Positions 7,667 through 16,978 of a stretch of 64,000 nucleotides of DNA are shown piece by piece; positions within the stretch are counted from its first letter, which is position 1, and the number at the start of each line of letters is the position of its first letter. Source of the DNA: Lachnospiraceae bacterium. Its GTDB lineage: Bacteria; Bacillota; Clostridia; Lachnospirales; Lachnospiraceae. The notes under the pieces were generated by a model. It was not told the origin of the DNA, did not search any database, and was given only the letters and a program-made list of their open reading frames with translations. The translations under genes and the position numbers were made by a program. The DNA lies in the NCBI GenBank assembly GCA_021770245.1, contig JAETRI010000004.1:1-64000 (forward strand). Direction: 5' to 3'.

Positions 7667-8971
7667 TCATCCCAGAGGAAACGTTTCTTCCCACACCTTA
7701 TGGGAGGCGGGATAGATTTCTCCGAAACCCTTATCCTCCATTCGCAGCTTCACGTTTTCCGCATCCGGGCAGGAAACCGTCAGACGGATCCTGGTGGTCC
7801 TGGGCGGACGCTCCGGAACCCCGTCCAGCGTCACCACCACCTCCTTCGCCTCCCTGCTTCCCATGGGCGTGATCCGCAGGGAAAAGGCCAGATCTTTATC
7901 CAACAGAAAATCGCACTCCCCATGGGCATCATACCAGTTCGTTCCGGCCTCCAGCAGAGGATAGTACACGTCATTGCCGCCCCGGGATGCCACCAGGCCC
8001 GCATTGGCTCCCAGCATATCCGCGCCCAGGTACACATACCCCCTTTCCCGGGGCGGGATCCCCACGCTTTTGGCCTTTCCGCCGTAACAGGCTCCCTTGC
8101 TGTAGAGATTATTTCCCTGGAAAACCCTGCGCCCCCGGCACAGGATGCCCAGGGAGGCGTCGTACCAGTCCCCGTCAAAACCGTCTCCGATGAGGTACAC
8201 GGTGTCGATGACCCTCCCGGTGCATACCTTTTTTAGAACCTCACAGAATTTCGCGTCCAGCCTGGCCTTTTCCGCCTCCCTGTGCGCCGCCGCTCCCGCC
8301 GATTCCCGGTTCATCTCCGGGAACTCCTGCTCCTGCACCGTGACCACCACCGGCCTGGACTGGTGCCCCGCCTCGAATATCAGGGTCCTCATCCATTCGC
8401 CCGAAAAATCGCAGATCATACAGGGATGACGCCACAGCTCCTCCGGCTGGTTGATGTTATAGTAAAAGAAGCTTTCCGCCCGGCTCTGGCAGGCCACCCG
8501 TTCCGGCGGCAGGCCCAGGAGAGCGGCCAGGGAGGAAACCAGGCTTCTGGCTTCCTGATCCGCCTTTTCCAGCGTGATCATCAGCATATCCGCCCGTTCC
8601 GGATGCAGCCGTTTATCCAAAAGCGTCAGACTCCGTTTCAAAAACAGCGCCAGCAGGGAGACGCACTCATAGGCTTCTCCGTCCACCACGGCGCTTTCTT
8701 TCGCCAGGGCCCGGGAGAGCAGACGGTCCACCAGGATCCCTTCCCCCTGGGCCGCGATCCTGGCCGCCTCTTTTCCGTAGGTCCACACATCCCTGTCCAG
8801 ACGTTTGCACAGAAGGACCGGAATCATGGTTTCCTCCCCCAGCTCGGGCGCGCACTGAGGAGGAGTTTCCGGATTTTCCGTGCCGGATGCCCAAAAGCTG
8901 ATCTGGGCATATCGATCTCCCAGTTCTATTCCGATAATCCCTCCCTGTTGGTTTCTGTTTCCCAGAAGCAT
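7667..8971 (-). CDS. DUF5716 family protein (actin/Hsp70-like)
   Basis: A 434-residue protein of a family restricted mainly to Clostridia. The opening IIGIELGDRYAQISFW resembles the phosphate-1 loop of actin/Hsp70-fold ATPases, and MICDFSGEWMRTLIFEAG and VYLIGDGFDGDWYD recall the phosphate-2 and adenosine regions. ATP binding is therefore possible but unproven. The start was placed at 8971, behind GGAAAGGCGGG, and not at 9055. It is the middle gene of the DUF5717-DUF5716-TPR operon. Confidence 0.8.
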   Translation of the reverse strand: MLLGNRNQQGGIIGIELGDRYAQISFWASGTENPETPPQCAPELGEETMIPVLLCKRLDRDVWTYGKEAARIAAQGEGILVDRLLSRALAKESAVVDGEAYECVSLLALFLKRSLTLLDKRLHPERADMLMITLEKADQEARSLVSSLAALLGLPPERVACQSRAESFFYYNINQPEELWRHPCMICDFSGEWMRTLIFEAGHQSRPVVVTVQEQEFPEMNRESAGAAAHREAEKARLDAKFCEVLKKVCTGRVIDTVYLIGDGFDGDWYDASLGILCRGRRVFQGNNLYSKGACYGGKAKSVGIPPRERGYVYLGADMLGANAGLVASRGGNDVYYPLLEAGTNWYDAHGECDFLLDKDLAFSLRITPMGSREAKEVVVTLDGVPERPPRTTRIRLTVSCPDAENVKLRMEDKGFGEIYPASHKVWEETFPLG

Positions 8972-9080
8972 CTTCTCTGCCCGCCTTTCCGGGGGACGAA
9001 CGTACCCACCGGGTACGCTGAAGAAAGCTGCCGCCCTGCAGGGCGGCGGCATCAAGCGGCCCGTTTCGGCCTCATTCCTA

Positions 9081-12000
9081 CTATCCCCTATTTATCCCGT
9101 CCGTATCCAAAGGCTTAAAAAGCCCGTCCGCCATCCATTCCGTATATAGGTATCCCTCCAGCTGTTCCTGGGCTTCCCCCTTTTCCCCTGCCAGCCAGCA
9201 GGAAGCGATCCGGTTCAGCAGGCCGTAACGGCTTCCCGCTCCCAGGACGTTTCCGTCCGCTATCCGCAGCTCCCCGCCGTCTAAGCGCACGCCGTCCTGT
9301 GCGGCCGTTTCCGTGATAAAATACTCCAGGCTTTCTCCCGCAAACAGCACAAACGCGGCCGTATAGATGCCCGCATAGATATGCTGCATCTCCATAGAGC
9401 AAAGAGGCTCCTCCAGATGCGCCGCCTTGAAAATCCGATAATGGATGGTCACAGGCCGGTCCTGGTCTCCCTTATATACCACCATGGTCTTGTCCATCAT
9501 GGCCTGCGCCCCCTCCAGGACGTCCACATATTCCTGGAAAAGGGGCAGTTTCATATCCTTTCGGATGAGCTCCTCCCCGAACTTTTTAATCACCTCGTCC
9601 GTTTTCGGCCGTCTTACGTCCCTGTATCTGGAATAATACTCCAGATAGGAAAGACGGCACATGTCGCTCAGCCTCTCTCCCCGGGCCGCCGCGCGGGCCA
9701 CGTCCCGCAGCACATAGGCATCCATCTTCACCCCGTCCATCAGATACAGACCGCAGCAGCGATGCAGAAAAGACGCCTCCACGTCGCTGCGTCCGCCCTC
9801 CATCAGGTAGCGGCGGAACATTCCCGTCCTTTCCATCACGTTATCCCCGATGAATAAAAACTGCACCAGAAGCCGCTCCGTGAGCGGATAGGTGTCCACG
9901 GCAAAATTTTCCGCCGCGTCCCGGACCTCCAGAAGATTCCGGCTGACCCCTTCCCTGTACGTCACCAGATGACTCAGCACATGGCTGTCATATTTTCCCC
10001 GGGAAAAAACGTGGGCACAAAGGAGCGTCATCCGCCGCTCCCGCTCATGCAGCCCGCTTTCCAAAAGCCTGCTGCAAAGCCGCAGGAGCGCCTTCTCGTC
10101 CATTTTCCCCGGATCCGTGCCCTCCAGCCATTCGTAGGCCTTCTCGTAAAAGGAACGCTGGATCAGGATATGGGCTGCCTCATATACGTCTCCGTCCTCC
10201 ACGTCCCCCCTGTGCAGGTCCTCCAGAAGCAGGTCGAGTTCCTCCGGCTCCTCCTTTTCATAATAATAGCGAAGGAGTGCCATGCGCATCTTCCTGGCGA
10301 AGGCGGGGGCCACCTGCTCGGAAGAGGCCAGATAGCGAAACCGCGCCGCATTGTGCCGGTTGACGTGGAATTTCCCCTTCCTTCCTCCGCAGCAAAACAG
10401 GTCATAGCCCAGTACGTGCCCCACGTCTCCTCCCAAAACCTTTAAGCATTTCGCCGGATTCAGCAGGGGCGAAAGGGTATAGGTTCTTCCTGCGCAGTAG
10501 CGGTTGTGCACCTCGTCCTCCAGCAGGATCTCGTGATCCCTGTCAAAGAGCGCCACGTAGGCCCTTTTGTTTTCCACCGGGCAGACCTGTTCCCCGCGCA
10601 GCCTGCTATGTATCACCACCACCCGCCGGATGTCTTCTCCGCCGCACTCCAGCTCCTGTAAAAAGACCAGGGGAGCCAGCGCCTGACAATTATCCTTTGT
10701 GAACATCCGCTCGTCCAGCATATTTTCATACAGCCAGGCCAGATGCCTGTCCATCCTGCCCTTGTGAAGCTGCTGCAGGATGAACCGGTCGATCTGCCCT
10801 TTGTACGCTCCGTAGAGCTCGGGCATCTCATCCTTGTGCTTTAAGATATAGGAATACAGATAGGCGCACCGGTCCTGATCCAGATTGCTCTGATAGGCGA
10901 AATACATCAGTACGTTCCGGGGGATCTCCACTTCCTTTTCCAGATCCACGCTCATCATATAGTATTCATACAGCCTGGTGACCCGCAGCTCCTCCTCCAC
11001 GCCCCGCCGGTACCATTCATAGTAGGCGCTGCCCTGCTTGTTTCCCTTGATCAGCAGCGTACAGACGGCATAAAGGGTGTGGGTATCCTTCTTCTTTTCG
11101 TAACAGGCGGCCAGGATCCGGTACAGGCTTTCCCTATAGTACTTCTCCCTCCCCGCCAGATAGGCCACATGGCCCACCAGGTCATCGGACAGGATCCGGT
11201 TCTTGGCCCCGAAATGCAGAAGCTGTATCTCGTAGGTATCCAGTTTCAGCAGCAGGGTGGGACTCATATTGGCCAGATGCAGGGCTTCCAGGTACAGGAC
11301 GGGACTGGTTCCGCTATGCCGGAACTGTTCCTCCAAAAACTGCCATTTCCTGGACACGCTCCGCCTGAGGACGGGGGAGAGGAACAGAAGCAGCCAGGCA
11401 ATACGCCAACTGTCCGGATAAATGCGGTACAGATCCTCCACCTGCATCAGTACCTCCGTCGTGAAACCGTCGTCCTGATGGTACAGGCTGGAAAGGTAGA
11501 GATAATAACAGTACATCTCCGGCCCGTTTTTGTCCAGATCCACCTCCAGGCCCTCCAGAAGTTTCCCCGCCTCCTCGTACGACTCCCCGGTCATCAATAG
11601 CTGCGCCTGGAAAAGCTTTGCCGCCGCGGCCCGGTCGTCCAGCCGCCGCATGCGCTCCACCACCTCCGTGGTCTGCGCGCGCCACATGCCGGCGTTTATT
11701 TTTTTCATTTTATAGTCCTGGTAGAGCCGAACCAGCTCCACCGTCATCTTCTTCATCTCATGCCGCCGGCTCCCCTTTCCCATCCGGTGTTCCCGGTTCT
11801 TAATCACCGTCAGGTTCGCCTCCAGCTTCCCGCCTCCATGGCGGAAAATCACCTTTCCGAAATTTTTTCCCCCGTGCAGCAGATCGGGATTGATGAACAC
11901 GGGAAGGCTGCACTGGTTTCCCAGGAAGTCGTCTTCCCGCAGCACCTTTTTTTCCGTAAAAAGGAAATCCCCCACGGTTTCCACCCGCAGGCGGGTATAT

Positions 12001-12722
12001 CCCCAGCCGCTTTGCATGATTTTCAGCGTTTCGCACCGCTGGTTCTCCTCTACCCCGGCCGGATAGAGGTTCACCACCACGTCCCTGGTGGCCAGGACAT
12101 ATTCCACCGGCTGCTTCTTCTGCACGGATACCAGGAATTCTTCCACGTTCTGCTCGTTTCCCGTAATACGGGACAGCCCCCGGTACAGGCCGAGAAACTT
12201 CCTGTCCACACCGTCGAAAAGCCGGACGAACTGCGGCGAATAAAAAAGCTTCACCGCTTCCTGCCATTTTGTCCGGGCCAGGCTGGTGAACTGAAACAGG
12301 TTTTCCATGGGCCCTTCCGAGCAGGTGATCCCCTTGCGCGCTATGCTTACCCGGAAAGGCAGCTCATATTCCCCGGCGTCGGATACGATCTGAAAGGTCC
12401 CTTCCCGTTCCTCCCCCTCCCGCATCCCATGGGAATCAAAACGATAGCCTATATTCTCACACACCCCCGAAAACCACGGAGTCGTGCATTCCATCCGCTC
12501 TTCGTCGCAGAAAACATATCCTTCCACGCTCTGGCCATTCTCGCAGAACGCGGTGAAAAATCCCTCCGCCACCTCATCCCGGTCCGCGCCGATTGCCACC
12601 TCCTGGCAGGAGAACTTCAAGGCGTCTTTCTTCTTCTGCCATCCGTCCTCCCGGATTTTCGTATACATGTCCTTCAAAGTTCTCACCCCGTTTCTTCCGC
12701 CTTTGACGGCGCCAACATCCAT
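9081..12722 (-). CDS. DUF5717 family giant helical-repeat protein
   Basis: A protein of up to 1213 residues with no signal peptide or membrane segment. The N-terminal ~300 residues appear beta-rich; the remainder is mostly alpha-helical with tetratricopeptide-like spacing, as in DUF5717 proteins of Lachnospiraceae. The first ATG at 12722 has no clear ribosome-binding site; GTG, TTG or ATG codons within the next 20 codons (the ATG opens MYTKIREDGW) are alternatives. It leads the operon with DUF5716. Its function is unknown. The size and the Hsp70-like neighbour suggest a large cytoplasmic assembly. Confidence 0.8.
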   Translation of the reverse strand: MDVGAVKGGRNGVRTLKDMYTKIREDGWQKKKDALKFSCQEVAIGADRDEVAEGFFTAFCENGQSVEGYVFCDEERMECTTPWFSGVCENIGYRFDSHGMREGEEREGTFQIVSDAGEYELPFRVSIARKGITCSEGPMENLFQFTSLARTKWQEAVKLFYSPQFVRLFDGVDRKFLGLYRGLSRITGNEQNVEEFLVSVQKKQPVEYVLATRDVVVNLYPAGVEENQRCETLKIMQSGWGYTRLRVETVGDFLFTEKKVLREDDFLGNQCSLPVFINPDLLHGGKNFGKVIFRHGGGKLEANLTVIKNREHRMGKGSRRHEMKKMTVELVRLYQDYKMKKINAGMWRAQTTEVVERMRRLDDRAAAAKLFQAQLLMTGESYEEAGKLLEGLEVDLDKNGPEMYCYYLYLSSLYHQDDGFTTEVLMQVEDLYRIYPDSWRIAWLLLFLSPVLRRSVSRKWQFLEEQFRHSGTSPVLYLEALHLANMSPTLLLKLDTYEIQLLHFGAKNRILSDDLVGHVAYLAGREKYYRESLYRILAACYEKKKDTHTLYAVCTLLIKGNKQGSAYYEWYRRGVEEELRVTRLYEYYMMSVDLEKEVEIPRNVLMYFAYQSNLDQDRCAYLYSYILKHKDEMPELYGAYKGQIDRFILQQLHKGRMDRHLAWLYENMLDERMFTKDNCQALAPLVFLQELECGGEDIRRVVVIHSRLRGEQVCPVENKRAYVALFDRDHEILLEDEVHNRYCAGRTYTLSPLLNPAKCLKVLGGDVGHVLGYDLFCCGGRKGKFHVNRHNAARFRYLASSEQVAPAFARKMRMALLRYYYEKEEPEELDLLLEDLHRGDVEDGDVYEAAHILIQRSFYEKAYEWLEGTDPGKMDEKALLRLCSRLLESGLHERERRMTLLCAHVFSRGKYDSHVLSHLVTYREGVSRNLLEVRDAAENFAVDTYPLTERLLVQFLFIGDNVMERTGMFRRYLMEGGRSDVEASFLHRCCGLYLMDGVKMDAYVLRDVARAAARGERLSDMCRLSYLEYYSRYRDVRRPKTDEVIKKFGEELIRKDMKLPLFQEYVDVLEGAQAMMDKTMVVYKGDQDRPVTIHYRIFKAAHLEEPLCSMEMQHIYAGIYTAAFVLFAGESLEYFITETAAQDGVRLDGGELRIADGNVLGAGSRYGLLNRIASCWLAGEKGEAQEQLEGYLYTEWMADGLFKPLDTDGINRG

Positions 12723-12863
12723 AAGGAATCCGGCTGCGGCGCGGCCCTTTTTTGTGTTTTCGGCGGGCCGATGCAGCCGGACAAATCTTGTTATAGTATA
12801 ACATCAGATGGGGGGAGGGCGCAATACCCGGCGCGATAAATGCGCGCCAAACACGTGAAGCAG

Positions 12864-12941
12864 GTAACGGTTCAGCCGCCCCGCAGGCTCCCGGACGCCG
12901 GGGCGCACAGGAAGGAGCCTGCGGGGTGGCTGAACCGTTAC
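12864..12941. repeat. 78-bp palindrome of the GTAACGGTTCAGCC family
   Basis: GTAACGGTTCAGCC with GCAGGCTCC forms the left arm; GGAGCCTGC with GGCTGAACCGTTAC forms the right arm, around an interior GGACGCCGGGGCGCACAGG. The ends match the 5401-5686 palindrome. It lies between the DUF5717 promoter side and the 3' end of the GH13 gene. Confidence 0.85.
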
Positions 12942-12956
12942 TGAAGCAGCGCAGTA

Positions 12957-13023
12957 CCTATGAGAAACCACGGGTACGATTTCTCATAGGTGATTCAATT
13001 TGGGCCGCAGGCGGCCCAAATTG
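12957..13023 (-). terminator. Double hairpin after the GH13 gene
   Basis: Two perfect stems: CCTATGAGAAA/TTTCTCATAGG (12957-12967, 12980-12990) and CAATTTGGGCCGC/GCGGCCCAAATTG (12996-13008, 13011-13023). The second begins 18 bp past the GH13 stop codon and is the likely terminator. Confidence 0.7.
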
Positions 13024-13040
13024 TAATGGAAGAATCATAA

Positions 13041-14708
13041 TTATTTCTTTAATACAAGCGCTTCATAAGGCTTCATCTCCAGTTCCCCTTCCGCCTTATC
13101 CCGTTCATAATTGCCAATCAGGATCTGTGCATCGGCAAACTCCGCCGGAATCTGATATTTTACCGGCTCCTTTGTGAAGCTGCAGATTACCAGCAGCTTC
13201 TGCTCATCCAGAGAACGGGTGTAAACATACAGGGACTCATTCTCCGGCTCTAGCAGGGCATAATGTCCATAAACAATAATCGGCTCCTCTTTCCTCAAGG
13301 CAATCAGCTTCTGATAATAGTGGAAAATAGAATTTTTATCCGCAACCGCCGCCCTGGCATTAATGGTCTTATAGTTGGGATTAATGCCAATCCAAGGCGT
13401 TCCCGTGGTAAAGCCGGCGTTCCTGCTGTCGTCCCACTGCATGGGCGTACGGGCATTGTCTCTGCCCTTCAGGCAGATAAAACGAAGCATATCCTCTTTG
13501 GAAATCAGGCCCGCATCGGACATCTCGTGGTAAGCGTTGATACTTTCTATATCCCTGACCTCTGAGATATCGGAAAAAGGCATATTGGTCATGCCAAATT
13601 CTTCTCCCTGGTATACGTAAGGCGTGCCCTGCATCATATGCAGGCAGGTAGCCAGCATTTTAGCGCAGACCTCTCTATACTCCGGCGAATCGTCCCCAAA
13701 ACGGGAAATGGAACGGGGCTGGTCATGGTTTCCTAAATACAGGCTGTTCCATGCCTGGCCGTCAAGTTCCGTCTGCCATTTGCTCATTACCCTTTTGAAT
13801 TCTGTCAGGGGAACTCTCTTATCTGTCCACTTACCGTATTCTCCCCCATCCAGGCCTACATGCTCAAACTGGAAAACCATATTCAATTCATTTTCATTAA
13901 AACCGGCATACCGTTTTGCTTCTTCAATCGTAACGCCCGGCGCCTCGCCAACCGTGATCAGCTCATACCTGGAAAGTACTTTTTCATTCATTTCTTTCAA
14001 AAACTCGTGGACGCGTGGTCCGTTTGCACAATTGGCATACCCGTAAAGCTCTTTAGGCGCTTTCGGTCCGTCCGGCAGGCCCGGCTGTTTTGAAATAAGA
14101 TTGATTACGTCCATACGGAAGCCGTCAATGCCTTTCTCGGCGCACCACCAGTTCATCATGGAGAAGACTTCTTCCCGTACTTTGGGATTCTCCCAGTTAA
14201 GATCCGGCTGTTTCTTTGAGAACAAGTGCAGATAATACATGTCAGTGGCATCGTCATACTGCCAGGCGGAACCGGAGAAATAGCTGCCCCAGTTATTGGG
14301 AGCCTGTCCCTCCCTGCCCTCCCGCCAGATATAATAATCCCGGTAGGGATTATCCTTGCTCTTACGGCTTTCAAGGAACCAGGCATGTTCGTCGGAGGTG
14401 TGGTTCACCACCAGGTCCATTACAAGGCGCATTCCACGGGCATGGATTCCTTCAATCATCTTATCGAAGTCTTCCATGGTTCCAAATTCCTGCATGATAG
14501 CCCGATAATCGCTGATATCATAACCGTTATCATCATTGGGCGACTGATAGACAGGGGAAAGCCAGATGACGTCGATTCCCAGCTCCTTTAAATAATCCAG
14601 ACGGGATGTGATACCGTTTAAATCCCCAATGCCGTCTCCATTGCTATCCATAAAACTGCGTGGATATATCTGATATACCACGGCCTCTTTCCACCATGCT
14701 TTTTCCAT
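13041..14708 (-). CDS. GH13 alpha-glucosidase / oligo-1,6-glucosidase
   Basis: A 555-residue cytoplasmic glycoside hydrolase of the GH13 subfamily 31 type. The (beta/alpha)8 barrel shows the conserved regions DLVVNHTS (about 99-106), GFRMDVINL with nucleophile Asp200, TVGEAPG with acid/base Glu255, and GNHDQPR with Asp329. Val201 directly after the nucleophile is the residue linked in characterised family members to alpha-1,6 preference, so isomalto-oligosaccharide cleavage is plausible. A C-terminal beta domain ends the chain. It is probably a separate unit from the DUF5722 gene upstream, with 158 bp between them. Confidence 0.93.
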   Translation of the reverse strand: MEKAWWKEAVVYQIYPRSFMDSNGDGIGDLNGITSRLDYLKELGIDVIWLSPVYQSPNDDNGYDISDYRAIMQEFGTMEDFDKMIEGIHARGMRLVMDLVVNHTSDEHAWFLESRKSKDNPYRDYYIWREGREGQAPNNWGSYFSGSAWQYDDATDMYYLHLFSKKQPDLNWENPKVREEVFSMMNWWCAEKGIDGFRMDVINLISKQPGLPDGPKAPKELYGYANCANGPRVHEFLKEMNEKVLSRYELITVGEAPGVTIEEAKRYAGFNENELNMVFQFEHVGLDGGEYGKWTDKRVPLTEFKRVMSKWQTELDGQAWNSLYLGNHDQPRSISRFGDDSPEYREVCAKMLATCLHMMQGTPYVYQGEEFGMTNMPFSDISEVRDIESINAYHEMSDAGLISKEDMLRFICLKGRDNARTPMQWDDSRNAGFTTGTPWIGINPNYKTINARAAVADKNSIFHYYQKLIALRKEEPIIVYGHYALLEPENESLYVYTRSLDEQKLLVICSFTKEPVKYQIPAEFADAQILIGNYERDKAEGELEMKPYEALVLKK

Positions 14709-14866
14709 ATATACCTCCTGTATGTATCACTTTTTTACGTTCGAATGTTCTTTTTTCCAAATGAAACTGCCTTAATTATTCTTTTCCTTTCTTATTTTCT
14801 GATTAAGATCTCACTCCTTGCTTTCACAGGCCTTTGAAAACAGCTTTTCAGATTCGGCCCTCAGGG

Positions 14867-16309
14867 TTATCTGAGCACCTGCGACCAATCGCTGATCCCG
14901 ATGAAGGACTTCGCCCATTCCTCATAGACGGCTTCGTTGGCCGTGCCCAGGCTGTCGAACACCAGCCGGGACTGCCCGTCCAGCCGGGTATCCAGCATCG
15001 GTTCATGGAAGGCTAAGGAATAAATGATTTCCTCCACATAGGGATTTCTCTTCGCCGCCGCATAGGATGCGTAGAGCGCCGCCGCCTGCACCTCGATGCC
15101 CTGCGCATTGGTAAGGCCGATCTCACTGAGAATCACGTGCCTTACGCTGCCGGAAGGGCTTAACATGGACGGGGTCTGAAGGAAGTTGGTCAAAAGGGAC
15201 AGGTTCTGGAAGGTGAGCATTTTCCCGGAGGAGACCTGCGCCGCCATATAGGAGCCGTCCGGGCAGCCCGACAGATCCCAGAATTTGGCATAGGTGAGAG
15301 GCACCGGATAGGGATGCTGGGCCACTCCCCAGTCGATGTTCCCTTCCCTGGCGATCATCGCGTTGAACTGGGAAAGGAAATCCTTTCCGTCTATATATTC
15401 GTAGTATTCGTGATGGGATGCCGGGCGGTTCCGGTCCCAGTTCTGGTCAAGGCAGACGAAAACCCTTGCGTTGGCGTTCTGGCTCTTTATGGCATTGTAC
15501 GCCACCCGGAATGCCTGGGCATATTCTCTGATATAATTTCCCCAGTCCGACCAGATCATGTAATTCCAGGTGCGCACATTCACCTCGTTGCCGATGATGA
15601 AATTCTCTGCCGAAGAATCCGCCGCACACCGGGAAAGCTCGCCCGCGAGCGCCGTAATCCCGGCCGGCTCGGCGGCGTTGAGCATATAGTACTGAGGCAC
15701 TACGGGATGGGGATCCGCAGGCACCATGGCCGCTCTGGAATAAGGATTCGTAAGCGTCTGATTGCCTCCCTGGTTCATTACCTGTACGGTAGTATACCTT
15801 CCGGAAATGATCCCGTTCAAATTATTGGAAAGATAATAATTGCTGAAGTTCTTTCCCTGCTCGGACCGCAGGGGCCGGTTCTGTCTCGCTTTCGTGTGCG
15901 TGGCCAGAAGCTCCGGATTGGCAATATACTGCGGGTTCGCTATCATCACGTTCTGCCCGCCCGATTTGATCGCCAGGGCAAGCTTTGTATACAATCTGGC
16001 GTTATTATAAGGCACCGTAAACGCCGGCGCCGCGGTGGCCGGAACGGAAGCGACCGGAACGGCCTCCGGCGCAATCGCGTATTCATACGGCTGCAGCTCA
16101 AACAGATACATTGCGCCGTCATCACAGGCCGGGACCCCCGGCAGAACGGCCGTGTAGGAAATGGTTGCCCGGTCCGTAAGCACACTCTGCGCCGAAGTGG
16201 CGTAGCCCTCATTCACTTTCCTGGCTGCGCTCACCTGAATCCCCGCCGCCAGGACGAGCAGGACAAAAAGCAGCCCGTAAACATGTTTCCTTTGTTTTCT
16301 TTCCCTCAT
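14867..16309 (-). CDS. Secreted DUF5722 protein, glycosidase-like
   Basis: A 480-residue exported protein. Residues 1-29 form a signal peptide (Lys/Arg-rich start, then GLLFVLLVLAAGIQVSA). The body fits DUF5722, a TIM-barrel-like family. FIIGNEVNVRTW and HVILSEIGLT place two glutamates in positions like the acid/base and nucleophile of clan-A glycosidases; this is an analogy and not a demonstrated activity. The chain has no anchor, so it should be released or held at the wall. The promoter region upstream contains a palindrome of the GGTTCAGCC family. Confidence 0.75.
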   Translation of the reverse strand: MRERKQRKHVYGLLFVLLVLAAGIQVSAARKVNEGYATSAQSVLTDRATISYTAVLPGVPACDDGAMYLFELQPYEYAIAPEAVPVASVPATAAPAFTVPYNNARLYTKLALAIKSGGQNVMIANPQYIANPELLATHTKARQNRPLRSEQGKNFSNYYLSNNLNGIISGRYTTVQVMNQGGNQTLTNPYSRAAMVPADPHPVVPQYYMLNAAEPAGITALAGELSRCAADSSAENFIIGNEVNVRTWNYMIWSDWGNYIREYAQAFRVAYNAIKSQNANARVFVCLDQNWDRNRPASHHEYYEYIDGKDFLSQFNAMIAREGNIDWGVAQHPYPVPLTYAKFWDLSGCPDGSYMAAQVSSGKMLTFQNLSLLTNFLQTPSMLSPSGSVRHVILSEIGLTNAQGIEVQAAALYASYAAAKRNPYVEEIIYSLAFHEPMLDTRLDGQSRLVFDSLGTANEAVYEEWAKSFIGISDWSQVLR

Positions 16310-16449
16310 AAATATCCCTCCGGATGATTGATAGCCCTGATCTGTCGTGTGTCACTTCGGCCGGTCAGGTTTGATGGGTGAACTGTATCAGAACTTATTA
16401 TACCAGGAAAACGTGTTCCTGTTCAATACAATATGATAATTTGGCAGGA

Positions 16450-16506
16450 CATAACAGTACAGCCACCCCGGCGCCCGGGAGCCTGCGGGGTGGCTGTACT
16501 GTTATG
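16450..16506. repeat. 57-bp palindrome of the GGTTCAGCC family
   Basis: CATAACAGTACAGCCACCCCG pairs with its reverse complement at the right end (one-base-long inner loop differences aside); the loop contains GCGCCCGGGAGCCT. It lies in the divergent region between the DUF5722 and GntR genes, where a terminator would not be expected. Confidence 0.8.
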
Positions 16507-16535
16507 TTTGCCCTGATCTCCCGGAATATTTCCTC

Positions 16536-16580
16536 TTGACAATTTTCACGTTTTGAATTATTGTATTATTAAAATAATAC
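16536..16580 (+). promoter_or_regulatory. Promoter and operator of the GntR/ABC operon
   Basis: TTGACA (16536-16541), 17-bp spacer, TATTGT (16559-16564). A perfect 18-bp palindrome, GTATTATT-AA-AATAATAC (16563-16580), overlaps the -10 box. This is the usual place for autorepression by a YtrA-type GntR protein. Confidence 0.85.
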
Positions 16581-16596
16581 AGAAAGAGGTGATGAC

Positions 16597-16977
16597 ATGG
16601 CATGGGACCTGGATTCCGACCGCCCCATTTACGCCCAGCTTCTGGAACGCATCCAGCTCCAGATCGTCTCCGGCGTCTATGGCCCCGGTGACAAGCTGCC
16701 AAGCGTCCGGGAGCTCGCCGCAACGGCCAGCGTAAACCCTAACACAATGCAGAAGGCCTTTGCGGAGCTGGAACGCAGCGGCCTGATCATAACCAGACGG
16801 ACCAGCGGCAGATTTGTAACGGAGGACATACAGATGATCACACGAATACGGACCGATCTGGCCCGGGAAGAAGTCAATGCTTTTATCCTGAAAATGAAAG
16901 GGCTCGGCTTCGGCTCGCAGGACATCATCCGCCTGCTGGAAGCCGCATCATCAGAAAACGAAAAAGGAGATGAATGA
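16597..16977 (+). CDS. GntR family regulator, YtrA subfamily
   Basis: A 126-residue protein: N-terminal winged HTH (about residues 8-75, motif GDKLPSVRELAATASVNPNTMQKAF, shown in part) and a short helical tail typical of YtrA regulators that control ABC transporters. It starts the operon with an ATPase and an ABC-2 type permease. An 18-bp palindrome on its promoter suggests autoregulation. The inducer may be a cell-wall-active compound, by analogy with ytr operons. Confidence 0.92.
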   Translation: MAWDLDSDRPIYAQLLERIQLQIVSGVYGPGDKLPSVRELAATASVNPNTMQKAFAELERSGLIITRRTSGRFVTEDIQMITRIRTDLAREEVNAFILKMKGLGFGSQDIIRLLEAASSENEKGDE

Positions 16978-16978
16978 A

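Noticed and set aside
11760-12839. 359-codon frame on the plus strand
   Set aside because: Antisense of the DUF5717 gene; no ribosome-binding site or domain.
16450-16506. Intrinsic terminator
   Set aside because: No T-run on either side and placed between two divergent promoters; treated as a member of the palindromic repeat family.
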